This document shows positions 11,961 through 25,208 of a stretch of 64,000 nucleotides of DNA, in pieces. The position numbers and the translations under genes are program-made. The stretch is from Apostichopus japonicus. Lineage: Eukaryota > Echinodermata > Holothuroidea > Aspidochirotida > Stichopodidae. The first letter of the stretch is position 1. Each line of letters starts with the position of its first letter. The stretch is taken from assembly GCF_037975245.1 (NCBI RefSeq), contig NC_092571.1, positions 2,462,501-2,526,500 on the forward strand, written 5' to 3'. The notes under the pieces are model-generated. The model was not told the DNA's origin. It saw nothing but the letters and a program-made list of their open reading frames with translations, and made no database searches.

Positions 11961-14900
11961 ATATATAAAGCATTTTGCATAATACAGTAACCTCTATCAT
12001 TGTCTCCATAGATTACAGTAAGTGTAAGTACTGTACAATACAGTACTGTACTGTAGGCTGTTAGGGTTGCTTGTGAGAACCCTCAAATACAGTGTATTAA
12101 CCAGGGTTTGCCACATGTATGCAACCCCTGCTTTATAGGTTACATCCTAGGATAAGACTGTCACAGTTGAAGATATGTGTACAGCTTACAGCACTGATGG
12201 AACCTCCAAGATGCATTTAAGTTTAGCAGGCAAATGTGTGGCTTCCAATCTACCAAACATCACTCTGCATGTGCTTTCGCTTGAGCACAAAAATACCTAT
12301 TTTGTTGCAGTGCTGTCACAACAGATACAGACCTATGCAAAATCCAGCTAGATTCTTGCAAGTTCAAAACAAATCTCAACACTAGAGTATAGACTTAATA
12401 TAATATGACACGGCTAAATATGATTGACACTAAAGATGTAACGTTAGGTACCAAGTTCATTAATTGATGTTTTACATGGATCTCATCTTTAATATTCATA
12501 TTTAATACTAGTCTGCTAGAAATATTTTTTGCATTAATTTGTGAAAAATCTGCTATATATATATTTTTGCATAATTTGTTTATCACTTTGGCCAATTTGT
12601 ATGTATCATCTTTCTGTCGCTACACTTGCTTGAAATGCATGGAAGCCAGCATGGACTATGGACTTGATATTAATAAAATACCTCAAACAGCAAAAGATGT
12701 AGATGAATAATTTTGACCTATGGAAAAATCCCATGACCCACAAGAAAAGGTTTGGACAACAACTTTTGGGCCTCACCCCATAGTTAGCTATCATTAGTTA
12801 CAGACATTTGTAGACACAGAGTTTCAAATTATTTGGTTAGACAAACTTCAAGGCAAATGTTTGAAAGGTAGCAATTTCCAATATGGACATATATCTTTTC
12901 TGGTTAACATTTTGGACTTTCTTCAAAAAATGGATATATGTAACATTTGCTCAATTTCCAATGAGATGACACGTTTGGTTTTCCAACTGTTTGCAAGGTG
13001 GTCTAATTTAGTCCATTATTTCTGTAGGGACATGATACTAATAGATTAGGGGTTCCTCAATTAAGTAACTAATTCTGTAAGGGCCAGAGAAAAACATTGG
13101 TTAGAGCAAAGATCCAGACCGAATCGAAACCTCACTTGACCAAGATTGAGCAATAATGTACAGTCGTGTGCTCTAACTGCTTTAGTGTCGTGCAAATGCA
13201 ATTTTTTTGAGGTTGTGGGTCAAGATTTTGCAGACAGAATTTTTGTTGTGGACTGCTTGCGGAGAACCCCTGCTATAGATGCTATGAACTATTTCTATGG
13301 TGTCCAGATGGTGTCCAAATATTTGTTTACACCAACAAAGGATATAAAATGCTGTAAGCCTGAATGCATCAATTGTTGCATATAAAGCTAAACTTAAAAG
13401 GTAAATACCAATTTGATAAAGTTAGGTGTGTGGCAATCTCAAAATCTCTAAAATGTCCTTTTTTTGTGTGAAAATTTTCTGTTTTGGCATTCAAATCATA
13501 TTTATAGTACACTTATAGACAATAATAAACCTCTTACCTTTGTTGGATAATTCCTCAGGATTAGAATCAATTTTGTGTATAAAATCAAACTTGGTATATT
13601 CCACAAAGAAATACAGATCAATATTATTATCCTTTTCAGAAGGAGATCTATACAAACACTGTATGACTGACCTTATAATGGGAATCTACTGCAGTTAAAA
13701 CACATGAACTGTTGACTCTACAGGTCTATCAAGTAATGTGTAGAAGTTACACTTGGGTCCCCTTGAACTAGTACACTGTAAAGATTTGATGGTGGGCAAC
13801 TATGATGAGGCGCCTGGTTATGGGAAGTGTTTACACTCAGTGTTGTCTGTCATTCTTGATCACCCCATTAAGGCAATTTACAATCTCTAAATAGGAAATG
13901 CATTATGTCAAGAAGTTATCCCTCTTCCCCCCTTTTGTAATAGTGGAAGAGTCCATATACTGTTAGCCAATCAAATTTGTGTACAGGAGAACAGATCAAA
14001 CCAGGTAGGAGATGTATACATGTAGTTTACTAGCACTGTAAGGGGTTTTACTTGTTATCATCTAGCTGATGATCTTAATGTGCAATCCACCTTTCCAAAG
14101 CATGGCATATATTCACACACTATACAGGTTTGAAGTGTTTAGTGGACTAACTCAAGTGACAAACATGTCGCTTTAGAAAAGTAGGTTAATACATTAAAGT
14201 AAGTAAAAAAAAATAATAATAAAAATAAATGAGACTTATATAGCCCCAAATCAGTAGACAAAAGTCACTGCTCAAAGCGCTTTACAAAGAAAGCAGATTA
14301 ATTTACAAAAGAACAAGTGAAAAGATGGGTCTTAAAAATGCCAGTTATTCCATGGTGATATATGTTTGCTATTGTGATTGTTCTTGCTCTGAGACGTTAT
14401 TTAACATGTATTTTAGCTTTGAATTAAATTAATTTATACACTTGTAAGCACTTTGGGCACTCTAAATAATGTCAGACAAATAGATGTACAAATAAATTGT
14501 CAAATTTTACATATAGTTCCCTAGAATCCCCCACTTTACATGTCTTGTCACAACAATAGCACTCTGACCATCTGCCATTTCTGTAATCTCTCTTGGTGAT
14601 GATTTAGTTCTGACCAGCTGCCCAATGACTTTTGGTCATATCCCTAGCAGTATAATTTCTGACTGTGTGAATGAATTGTCACGTTGAAAGGGGGGCATGA
14701 TGGGGAAGGGGGCATGATGGGAAGGGGGGGGAATTTGGAGACAAGCATTTATGTTGTTTGTTATATAGTGAGTTACCTATCTAACATTGTAGCCAATATG
14801 AAGCATCTCTTTCTGTACATAATGTTTATATTAACTCAATCATGTTATGAATGACGACACAATAACAGAGATCCATCTCAATTTATTATTTTTGCAGCGA

Positions 14901-16064
14901 GACAGTTAAGACGTAGCTCATTTCATTTGAAAATGTTGCAAATGACCATTGTCACTAACAGAAGCACTATGTGAATCTTTGTGCTTTCAAAGCAAGAATA
15001 TATTTCACCAGTTGTTCATTCCTTTTCCAAATTCTGAGAAAGTGTGAAATGCTTGAAAGCAAGCTTGTACTGTATATGTGGCAGAACAAGAAGTGTTCAA
15101 TTATTGATAGCCATAGTGAGGTCAACGGCAGAACTCGGAGAAATAATATAATTATTCCAACTTGTTCTTGCTTCACAGAGCTCATTTGAATATAAACTTG
15201 TAAAAGGTCATTTTTTCTTTCGATTTGTGGTTTGAATGTTATCAGTGAGAAGGAAATTCACATGGTGATGTAATTTGCTCAAAGATGCTTGTCATCTTAG
15301 ATAAGCATAAAAAAAAAAGAGATTTGATAGTAAAGATTTGATAGTACTTGCTTAATAGATTCAAGGGCCTTAAATCTCGTTTTCACGATCACTCGTATTT
15401 ACCTAACCCATTTTGACGGGCATTAACATGTATCCTTTCTCTTTTTAATCTTTCATTAAAACTTTTGAATTAATGAAGTTTGTTCAAGGGCAATCCCTGG
15501 CTTTGGTCGATTCCTTAATAGTGAGGACATAATTGATGGAAGGAGGCTACTTGTCATTGCAAACAGAAGCCATCAGCCAGCCAGGGATGGTCAATTGTTT
15601 AACTCATGTATGGGATATGACTTTTGACAAGATCTATAATCTGAAAATCCCAGGAAATGTATATTTCCGGTTTCTCTTACCACTGATTGCAATTACAGTG
15701 CGTGTTTACTGTAAAGTTTAGATAACAGCACTTGGCAAACATCTATGGTGTAATTGTGTAACACAAACTTGTGGGCTTTTTTTAAATATTTTTTATTGTG
15801 CACTGTATATATGTGGAAAATTCTGTAGTTTTAGATCATGTGTGTTGATTAATTATGCAAAATTGTACTGTAGGTCTGCAATTTGAAACTTTTGAACTTT
15901 TTCTTGGAATTGTTAGTCGTATATAGGAGGGATATGTATGATTGGTTGGTCATACTGAGATTTGTCAATTAGGCATCTCTGATTGGTCGGAAGTGAACAT
16001 GTGATACAGATCGGTGTAGGTTTTCTGTTTGGTTCAGTTGTGTGGTTATGTCTCCGTCTGCATA
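11961..16064. other. No gene recognised
   Basis: This is AT-rich sequence with small ORFs lacking domains. At 14215-14290 a stretch with ACTTATATAGCCCC and TGCTCAAAGCGCTTTACAAA resembles a very common dispersed animal repeat end; I give that low weight. A G-rich repeat (GGGGGCATGATGGG) lies at about 14690-14730. Confidence 0.45.
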
Positions 16065-16170
16065 TCTGGGGATGAGATCTCTGTGGTCCTGTCTGGGGAT
16101 GAGATCTCTGTGGTCCTGTCTGGGGATGAGATCTCTGTGGTCCTGTCTGGGGATGAGATCTCTGTGTTCT
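16065..16170. repeat. 27-bp tandem repeat x 4
   Basis: Four near-identical copies of a 27-bp unit containing TCTGGGGATGAGATCTCTGT. Since 27 is a multiple of three, the minus-strand frames show a 9-residue peptide repeat (SSPDRTTEI), but there is no gene context. Confidence 0.9.
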
Positions 16171-16301
16171 GTGGGAAGAAAGAACATATTGATTGATCAA
16201 CAATAACATCCCCAATTTCCTCTTCTGGTTCTGACATATATGTTGCTGTCATCCCTGGTGCAACTGCAACCAATCATTGGAAAAAACCTTGCTTGAACTG
16301 C

Positions 16302-16515
16302 CGGTGGGGCCAGGGGGAGGGGCAGGTGGGACCAGGGGAGGGGCAGGTGGGGCCAGGGATAGGGGTTCGTGGAGCCAGAGTAGGGGTAGGTGGGGCCAGG
16401 GGGAGGGGTAGGTGGGGCCAGGGGAGGGGTAGGTGGGGCCAGGGGAGGGGTAGGTGGGGCCAGGGGAAGGGGCAGGTGGGGCCAGGGGAGGGGTAGGTGG
16501 GGCCAGGGGAGGGGC
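16302..16515. repeat. G-rich 21-bp tandem repeat x ~10
   Basis: Units resemble GGTGGGGCCAGGGGAGGGG. The plus strand is rich in runs of three to five G, so G-quadruplex formation is plausible. The Pro-rich and Gly-rich ORFs on the two strands are by-products of a period divisible by three. Confidence 0.9.
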
Positions 16516-17361
16516 AGCAGTAGGTAAGAATAAGAATTGCAAATATGAACACAAAGGAGCTGTGAGAGTGAACAGAGAGATACTGTAACTGTGAGAACAC
16601 ATTACAGTACACTTTTGTAAAGTAGGAGTTTAAATTTGGAAACAGTCAAATAATTGTTTGAAAATATAGTTAAAGTCTTTGGACCTCATCAGAACTGTTA
16701 AAATAAATACATTGTAGGACATAAATTTTAAAATAACTGAGTGAGCTGATTTGGAACAACTGTGCAAACATATTTAAGAGTAACTTTAAAACCTAGGAAC
16801 ATTCTAGGAATACCTAAGATCGAGTGTCCTTATTAATTTCAACAACATTATCTTAAATTATTTAACTTGTTGCTGCCTTTACATTCCACATGTTTTGTGT
16901 TTGCAAGAAATATCTTTTCTTACGGTCCTTCAAAGTTTTTTTCTTTTTATTCTTACAAGGGCAGAAGGTTAAATTAATGCTTGAGGTTTAATATAAGTTA
17001 TGGAATATATATTAGAGAGTAGTATGCAGGCTGTGGTAGTGATCAGTGTAAAAACTTTAAGCCATTAACCTGATTTTGTGTCAAATTGACGGTCTTTCAA
17101 ACCACAACAACACTAACTAAGCTTACCTATAATAAGCCTTGTTTGAATTCAGATAAACCAATCAGAAGCAAGCTAACCAGTTTTGAATAGAATTATGCTA
17201 CATGTAGTCTACAACTTAGCACATGGGTCCTCAACCTGGCCCAGGAATGACTTGAATTGGGCCTGCTAACATAAGATGGTCCACAATCATACAGAGTAGT
17301 AAGTACAGTATGTGGGCCCTTAAAGGCTTACAATGCATCCTACCATGTGTATTGCTCAGTC

Positions 17362-17790
17362 GGTGACATCCCTATGTTCCGACGTCTCTATATTCCGACG
17401 TCTCTATGTTCCGACAATACCAAATAATTTTTGGACTCATATTTTTTTGGACCAACATTTCTTCGGACCCAATTTTTTCGGACCAAATACTTTTAGGGGG
17501 ACTTAATTTTTTGGGCCCAAATTTTTTTGGACCTAATTTTTTTGGGGGACTAAATTTTTGGGACCCACCAAATTTTGTTCACGAAAAAAAAAGGGGCCAA
17601 AGTTTGTTAAAAAAAAACATTAGGTCCAAAAAAGTGTTGGTCCGAAAAAGTTTGGTCCGAAAACATGTTGGTCCAAAAAAGTTTGGTCTGACAAATGTTG
17701 GTCAAAAAAAATGTTGGTCAAAAATTATTTGGTATTGTCGGAACATAGAGACGTCAGAACATAGAGACGTCGGAACATAGAGATGTAACC
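17362..17790. mobile_element. 429-bp fold-back transposable element with 8-bp target duplication
   Basis: The left end GGTGACATCCCTATGTTCCG and the right end match as inverted repeats (right end reversed: GGTTACATCTCTATGTTCCG). Each arm repeats the word GTTCCGACGTCTCTAT. Inner parts of the arms (variants of TTTTTTGGACC on the left, GGTCCAAAAAA on the right) also pair, so almost the whole element folds. GCTCAGTC occurs directly outside both ends (17354-17361 and 17791-17798), a perfect 8-bp direct repeat. An 8-bp duplication is typical of hAT-type insertion. No transposase is encoded, so the element is non-autonomous. Confidence 0.85.
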
Positions 17791-18529
17791 GCTCAGTCTA
17801 GGAATATAGTATTATTATTATAGTGTTATTAAACATTTTGGGTCCCTGTGACCGTTCGGTGCAACCAATTTTTGTCTGTGACCCTCGGCGTAGAAACTCA
17901 ATTGAGATATCTGACTAAACACACTGACGGCATTTTGTGTTTGAGTGACATAGTTGTTCTCCCCCCCCCCCCCCATTTTCTTTGGAAAAATAAACTGAAA
18001 CATTGCATGTAATGTCAGTATTAGAGCTCACCAGTTACCTATACTATTTTGGGACTTTGTCAATTTCTCCATTTTGAAAAAAATGTTACTCTCAAATTGC
18101 AAATTTTTATTTCAAGTCTAAGTAATGAAAATGGGTTATTAAGTCAGTGGTCAGCTTGGACAATAAGAGCTGATGACCCTAACCATGTGACCGGTAGAAT
18201 CTTCATTGGCCTCTGGTTTGGGCTTTAAGTTCACTCTTGAAACAAACAAAAAGTAAAAAGTAATTAATTAAATTAAGTTATTTGGTCAAAATTGATTATG
18301 AATAAGTCTGTTTTTTCAATGAAAGTGTGAACTCTGGCCACCTGAGAGTTTGTATTACAAGCTCCCATGGCTGCAATGCAGTCTCCCAGATTATATTTTC
18401 AGGATTGCAATTTGGTTCTTTGTATCTTTAAGTTGGCATGTTCATAGTCTTTATGAAACAACATAACCTCAAAATTGTTTCCTTTGTTGATATATCATGA
18501 AAAATACCAACTTTAGTCACAAGGGTATG

Positions 18530-19020
18530 TATCCTTCTTTCCTCCCTAGCTCCACTACCAAAGTTATATCTCCTTCCCTCCAATCATCCAACCTCCCCTC
18601 CCACTTTCTTCCATTCACCTCCCTCTCCCTCCAGCTTCAACCATCCAGCCTTCCCTCTACCATTCATCTTGCTCCTCCTAACCAGCCAACTCCACCATCC
18701 TACCATTCATCTCCCTCTCTCCAACCATCCAACCTCCCTTCCACCTTCTACCATTCACCTCTCTCCCTCTCCCTCCAACCATCCAGCCTTCCCTCTACCA
18801 TTTATCTTGCTCCTCCTTACCAGTCAACTCCACCATCCTATCATTCAACTCCCTCTCTCCAACCTCCCATCCACCTTCTACCATTCACCTCCCTCCCTCC
18901 CCCTCACCCTCCAACCATCCAGTTTCCCGTCTACCATTTATCTTGCTCCTCCTAATCAGCCAATTCCACCATCCTACCATTCAACTCCCTCTCTCCAACC
19001 ATCCAACAACCCCCTCCTCC
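18530..19020. repeat. Pyrimidine-rich tandem repeat, ~130 bp period
   Basis: Three to four diverged units are built from words such as CTCCCTCTCTCCAACCATCC, CTACCATTCA and CTTGCTCCTCCT. The Ser/Pro/Leu-rich ORFs in two frames are composition artefacts. Confidence 0.8.
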
Positions 19021-19737
19021 CATTACTTCATTACCACATCCTACCCATATTGACCACATTATACAGTATTTTGTTGAAATAGTGTGCATTAAAGGTAATA
19101 AAACACGGTTGCCAATGCATCTTCTAGGTTTCACTGCGGAATCTTCTCGCTTCACCCAGGATTTTGTAAAATGCCTTCTTAGAAATCGCAGGCTCAATCC
19201 TCCATATTTTTAGACCATCAGTAATTTATTTCATCCTCTTCAACATCCAAGCATCAAAGAGAATGATGATGACTCAAAAAATGCCAAAAACAGTCATTAC
19301 AGTAGGTCACTTTAGGACAATTTTCTGACAACGGTTAACCTTCCAGAGGGATGTACACTCACCTAGTTGTGGTATGGTACCTCTAGTTGCCACCCCTCTG
19401 CGTTAATTTCCGGACCACTCTTGTGTCTAGTATTTGTTGCTAGTATTAGTTCCACATTGTGGGAAAGTGATTTATTTGTAATACCCAATATGTCCTCTAT
19501 TAGATGTGCTGAATGGAAGTATTCATTGCACAACACAATTGATATTTTTAGGAAAAAGCTATTAATAATACAAAGAATGCAACATGATGTGGTTAAGTTG
19601 AGCTTTCTAGTAGGGGATTATCCTGAAACTGGTTACGGTTTAGGTCATTTTACTTTTGACTGAGCTTAGTGCCTTAAAGTGGATATATTTTTAGGGCAAG
19701 TTGTGTAAGAACTTTTGTTGAATCAGAGACATTTCCA

Positions 19738-19900
19738 GTTCACAAACTGCGCTACTGTGCTTCCTCTTCTCAGCTTTCCCCATCCCATCTTGCACTTCTC
19801 TCCCTAACATCCTCCAAACACCAACGTTGGCAAATTTTTTATTCTCGTCTGTACTGTTAAATCTTTGGAACTCGCCGATTTCCTCACCTCTTTGGTGTGA
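19738..19900 (+). mobile_element. Possible 3' end of a LINE ORF2 (degraded)
   Basis: Conceptual reading across frames gives a Ser-rich stretch followed by LLNLWNSPISSP. This resembles the LWNSLP motif that ends many non-LTR retrotransposon ORF2 proteins. The fragment is short and has stops and frame changes, so the assignment is tentative. Confidence 0.3.
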
Positions 19901-21104
19901 GAGTCACTGCAAACAGTAATGCTTGTTAGGCAGGCCGTAAACCTTACAGTAATAAAGTGAATTAAAAAGTGAATACAGTAATAAAGTGAATTAACAGACC
20001 CAATGAGTAGACGTTACTGTACATACAGTACTAGCTTGCAAGTAATCCAATGGAATAAAGAATTTCAAAGAATAGTTCACAAGTCGAATTATCATCAATG
20101 TTCATTTAATATGGCATCACACCTATTTGCTGCATAAGTCTACTTTTGGTACAAAATGATAAGGCCGTAAAACAGAAGAAAAAGAAGACCTTTCCACAAT
20201 AGTTATCTCAAAAGTTTCACCTGAGTTCTTTTATACAGTAGGTGGACTACAATTCTACCTAGACCTGTGATTTTCGACATTTATACCATCGATACAGTTT
20301 AAAAAGAACTTTCAAAAGAGAAAAAAAGACACCTTATTAGGCTTAATTTATATATCTCTCTCTCCCTTCACACTTCTGTTATAAAGTTCTTCTTTTTACC
20401 CTATTTATAACTTTCATCCGATTACCCACCTGGCAATTTTGTCACGTACATGTTGTATCAGACAATTTTTAACATGACACCTGTTACAGCAATGAGCCTA
20501 TACCCTCACAGCACGATTAAACGGAAACATTTTTACCTGTTAAAAAACTGGTTTAACCAAAAAGAACTACATGTGTGCAAAATAATTTAACCAAATCCTA
20601 AAAAAAAGAAAAAAAAAAAGGGAAAGGAAAGGAAAGGAAAGAAAAACTGTTTGGATTTCACCTTAAGCAGTCCCAATTCTAATTCAGGAAGTATTCCAAG
20701 CTTTTATTTGTGTTACAGATAATGTCGTGGTTTAGAAAACCCGGCCAAGAGTACAATCGCATCTTCACAATTAACAGAGGTGTGGACTTGATTTAATTTA
20801 TAGAGGGAGAATGAAAGAATCCCCTAAAGATTTTAAAAAAAAAAAATGATGATTTTTTTCTGTCTTGCTAAATTTTGATTTCAAAAGTTTTAATATGTGG
20901 TAAGGTTTGTCCATTCTGCCCTGTAAGTTGAGTACTTGAGTGACCAGGGGTAGGAGGTCAGTGACACAACGATTGGTCTGCCTCAAAAGTGTGACATTGC
21001 GGGAGCGCCAAAAGTCTTCTAATCTGATAGATACGCAGTTTCCAGATCATGGAAGCTCTGGCTTGTCAACCTCACAGAAAAATTCATCCAGTATCTCATA
21101 ACAA
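19901..21104. other. No gene recognised
   Basis: AT-rich sequence with a short duplicated stretch at about 19945-19995 (ACAGTAATAAAGTGAATTA) and a purine tract at about 20600-20645. Nothing else is supportable. Confidence 0.5.
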
Positions 21105-21985
21105 ATTGCTACAGGGTATGCAAAATGGGCAGATTGCTACAGGGTATGCAAAATGGGCAGATTGCTACAGGGTATGCAAAATGGGCAGATTGCTACAGGG
21201 TATGCAAAATGGGCAGATTGCTACAGGGTATGCAAAATGGGCAGATTGCTACAGGGTATGCAAAATGGGCAGATTGCTACAGGGTATGCAAAATGGGCAA
21301 ATTGCTACAGGGTATGCAAAATGGGCAGATTGCTACAGGGTATGCAACATGGGCAGATTGCTACAGGGTATGCAAAATGGGCAGATTGCTACAGGGTATG
21401 CAAAATGGGCAGATTGCTACAGGGTATGCAAAATGGGCAAATTGCTACAGGGTATGCAAAATGGGCAGATTGCTACAGGGTATGCAAAATGGGCAGATTG
21501 CTACAGGGTATGCAAAATGGGCAGATTGCTACAGGATATGCAAAATGGGCAGATTGCTACAGGGTATGCAAAATGGGCAGATTGCTACAGGATATGCAAA
21601 ATGGGCAGATTGCTACAGGGTATGCAAAATGGGCAGATTGCTACAGGATATGCAAAATGGGCAGATTGCTACAGGGTATGCAAAATGGGCAGATTGCTAC
21701 AGGGTATGCAAAATGGGCAGATTGCTACAGGGTATGCAAAATGGGCAGATTGCTACAGGGTATGCAACATGGGCAGATTGCTACAGGGTATGCAAAATGG
21801 GCAGATTGCTACAGGGTATGCAAAATGGGCAGATTGCTACAGGGTATGCAAAATGGGCAAATTGCTACGGGGTATGCAAAATAGGCAGATTGCTACAGGG
21901 TATGCAAAATGGGCAGATTGCTACAGGGTATGCAAAATGGGCAAATTGCTACAGGGTGTGCAAAATAGGCAGATTGCTACACAAG
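21105..21985. repeat. 28-bp satellite x ~31, open in all three forward frames
   Basis: About 31 near-identical copies contain TTGCTACAGGGTATGCAAAA then TGGGCAGA. Because 28 leaves remainder 1 on division by 3, each frame passes through all three phases and the same 28-residue peptide cycle (pieces GRLLQGMQN, GQIATGYAK, WADCYRVCK) is read in every forward frame, giving overlapping ORFs of 243-351 codons. I see no signal peptide, splice context or other coding evidence. Variant units (GGCAAA, GATATG, CAACATGG) recur in a pattern suggesting block duplication. Confidence 0.95.
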
Positions 21986-22150
21986 TGCAAAGATATGTTT
22001 ATATATAGTGCCAGAAACTGTATCATTGGGCAAATTTCTACACGTGTGCAAACCAAAGATATATGTGCCAGGAACCTCATCATTGGGCAAAATTGGTGCA
22101 CATGTACAGAGATATATAGTGCCAGGAACTGTATCATTTTACAAGTTGAC
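21986..22150. repeat. Degenerate ~64-bp repeat flanking the 28-bp satellite
   Basis: Three copies contain TATATAGTGCCAGGAACTG, TATCATTGGGCAAA and CTACACGTGTGCAAA. The part TTGGGCAAATTTCTACACGT is similar to the 28-bp unit next door, so that satellite probably arose by amplifying part of this longer unit. Confidence 0.7.
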
Positions 22151-25109
22151 AGAGTGCAGAGCCTTCTAAAATTGATTTAACAAAATTTGAAAACTAAACT
22201 ATTTCCTGAACTTAACCAAGGTCCAGGTGTGTTGCATCCTCTTATGTTTAGGCGTAATGCATCCGTGAATGTTATTGTGGGATCCCCACGAACTCTTGAC
22301 GACGACGTACAAACATGAGAGTCAAAAGAGCAAGAGAGATTTATTTTGTCAGATTGCTTTTACGGTTGGCATTGACGGACTATATAGCATCAAGAAAGTT
22401 CAGATAATTCCAGAACAAGCTTCCCTCAAGAAAAAAACCCTCTCAGAATCCCAATTGAAAATCCCAGAACGGAGGTACTTCTAGTTCTGCTATTTTGGTA
22501 ACAATAAAACTTTGAGGACCGGATGTGTTGCAAAAACATTGACAATAGAGATAGAACAGCTGGTAAAAAGAACAATACATCAAAACAGAATCAGTCACGT
22601 AAGGGCAAACAATCAACAACTTTGTTATTTGGAGAATTTAGCTTTTAAATAGTGGATCAAGAAAGGAGATAAATATGGCGAGAGAAGTGATGTGGAGATG
22701 AATAATTGCTCCTTTGCATGCATCGGTGGGTTAGACCACTGTATCACAATGCCCAGTCGTTGTGCAGGACTGGAGACAATTACTCCTTCGAAGATGTGTC
22801 TCAGCCAGATCATTGTAATGGGAGGGGAGGGGGGGGGCATAAGGGTGTAAGGGAAAAGCTACATTGGCCTTCCTATGTTTGTCATATATGTTTTTATGAA
22901 GTCAGTAATTTGATTCGGCCCTGAGGTTGTATTATTTACACACTTCTAGGTTTGTAGTTGGTCTGGGAACATCCTCCCATACAGAAGGTTTTAGATGACA
23001 AAAAGAGTGCAAATTGTTTAATACGGTCCCCCACCCATTCCACTCCTGGAATCTTGTCTGATCGTGTGTAATGCTCATTGCTCAGTAGATTTGGTGATAT
23101 TAACAAACAAAATAGAAAACAAATTGCTTTCCAATTGTATTGTAATTTGTACTGTAACTTAGATCCAAATAAAAAAAATTCCTTTGACATGATGGTCTAT
23201 TCTCGTAAAGTTTGCATCCCAAGTTTAGAAAGACATGAACATAACTAGTAAACTTAAATACTAAATATAAAAAATAAGTAAGAATTAAATAATATTTAAT
23301 AATTCAGATTATGACTTGCATCGTTTATTAAGTTAATTGGACCTTTTGTTTAGCTCTTTGTCTTTGTTTGATTTTAATCATTTCAGCAGAAATCATTACA
23401 AATATAGAAGGGGTCATTATACTATAAGCATATTAATTGCCCAGCATCATAAATTAAAAATTGTTTCGTCATCGAAAATCAATTGCTCTGTAGGTATTAT
23501 AAGATTGATGATAAGAAGTATTGATGAACTGTTCAGCTTGTGTTTGTTTACCGTGGTAAACAAACGTAAATAAATACGACAAATAAAATAGCAAAAATAA
23601 AAAAAAAGCATGAAAGAATTAATTATGTTTGCCTATGAGTTGATCTTACACTCCCTTCTCCTGGAATTATCATTAATTAAGTTTAGGTTTGATTGTTATT
23701 TCATTTGATTGTGGTTTGGGGAAGAAATTTGCAGATGTCTGCTGTCTGGAAGGTAACTAAAATTCTGTCTGTTGGTTAGTTTTTTCCACGCATTTCCGAG
23801 TAATTTCATAATGTCAAAATGTTGAAATTAATGAAAATAATATTAAGCAAACCCTCCCCCCCCCTTTAATTGCTAGAAGTAATAGATTTCATGTATTATA
23901 TTTTGACTAAAGGACAACACAACATAATTTTAAAGTACATTCATGAGTATAATTAGCTTTAATTACTCGAAAGCTTAAAATAATATAAGTTTGAGGTCAG
24001 AAAAATGTCTCTCTAAAATCCAGTCGCTGAACTTTTTGGAACAAGTAGTTTATATCATTTGGTAGGATACACAAGTAAGCTTGACTTTTAACAAACAGAA
24101 TTTTGAAATCAGTATTTTGATTTGATTTTATAAATGTTATGAATTGATTATTGATTATTTGATGAAGTTTTGATTTGATAAAAATTTAAGTTTTATTAAG
24201 AGTACAGATTCTATGCCACGTACATTGCAACTTTGAAAATCACGAACGTGAAATGTCTGATTTAATTTAATATATATGTTTTAATATGATTTAATTTTAA
24301 TATGATTTAATTTAATATATGTATTTTAATGCAGAGCTGATTGTTTTCGTCATGCATGGTGTATTCCTTAAAATTGACCTCTGAAATGACCTGTAAAGGG
24401 TCCAGTCTTTGACTCGTTATAAATGGCTGTAAGCTGCTGGATCAATTAGTACATGTACGACAGTCCAACGACAAAGTAATAACTTCCTCAAACATTGACA
24501 GTGATGTGAAGGCCTGTGCCCTTAATCCTCGGGAGACCGCTCCAGCAGGAAAATGTAAACGGACAATTGGCGCCAATTGTGGCAAAGAAACGAGAAGCAA
24601 AACGACTGAGCTAATCATTAGCTTAGCACAATGAAGATTTATTATGACATAATTTGTTTTGGTCTGTGTCCCCAACTGACTTATATACAGTATATATATA
24701 TACATATTTATATGTATTTATGTATGTATGTATGCATGTATGTATGTGTATATATATATAGTAGTATAGAAAATTAGTATAGATGTATTGCTTCCTACCC
24801 ACAGAAAATGCACATCTATCAGCGTATAATTTACATATCCTTTACATATATGTAAATTAGAGTAGGCACAGTTTGATGTAAAAGTTCCATGGACTTATTT
24901 GGGTAACATGTACACTGCTGATTTGTGTTTGATAGGAATGATGGACCTTTGAAGCAAACCGGATAAATAACTGGTATGAAAGTCTTGATTTTCACAAGTA
25001 TATTTACTTGATATCAGTATTTATGTAGATTGACATCTGTATTTTCGTAAGTCTCAGCACTGTCACCTTCCTAACATATTCCATCTGTTTTGTTCTATCA
25101 TTTCTACAG
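22151..25109. other. Non-coding sequence before the first mTOR exon in the window
   Basis: I found no exon encoding the residues expected just before VIPQLIAR in mTOR (a segment normally ending in DTWLQ). Only AT-rich sequence, a TA/TG microsatellite (about 24685-24765) and small G or C runs are visible. Confidence 0.5.
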
Positions 25110-25208
25110 GTGATTCCCCAGCTCATTGCTCGGATTGACACCCCACGTCACATGGTGGCTAAGCTAATTCAGCAGCTCCTAATGGACATAGGCAAACAGC
25201 ACCCCCAG
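25110..25208 (+). CDS. mTOR: mTOR exon 1 of the window (end of FAT domain)
   Basis: Encodes [20 protein letters not shown] and ends IGKQHPQ (33 codons, phase 0 at both ends). The acceptor is TTTCTACAG and the donor GTAAAG. The 3' half is duplicated 182 bp downstream. Confidence 0.95.

Noticed and set aside
16249-16612. Pro-rich ORFs of 112-117 codons
   Set aside because: They are produced by the 21-bp G-rich repeat, whose period is a multiple of three.
18497-19082. Ser/Pro/Leu-rich ORFs of 137-152 codons
   Set aside because: They are translations of a pyrimidine-rich tandem repeat.
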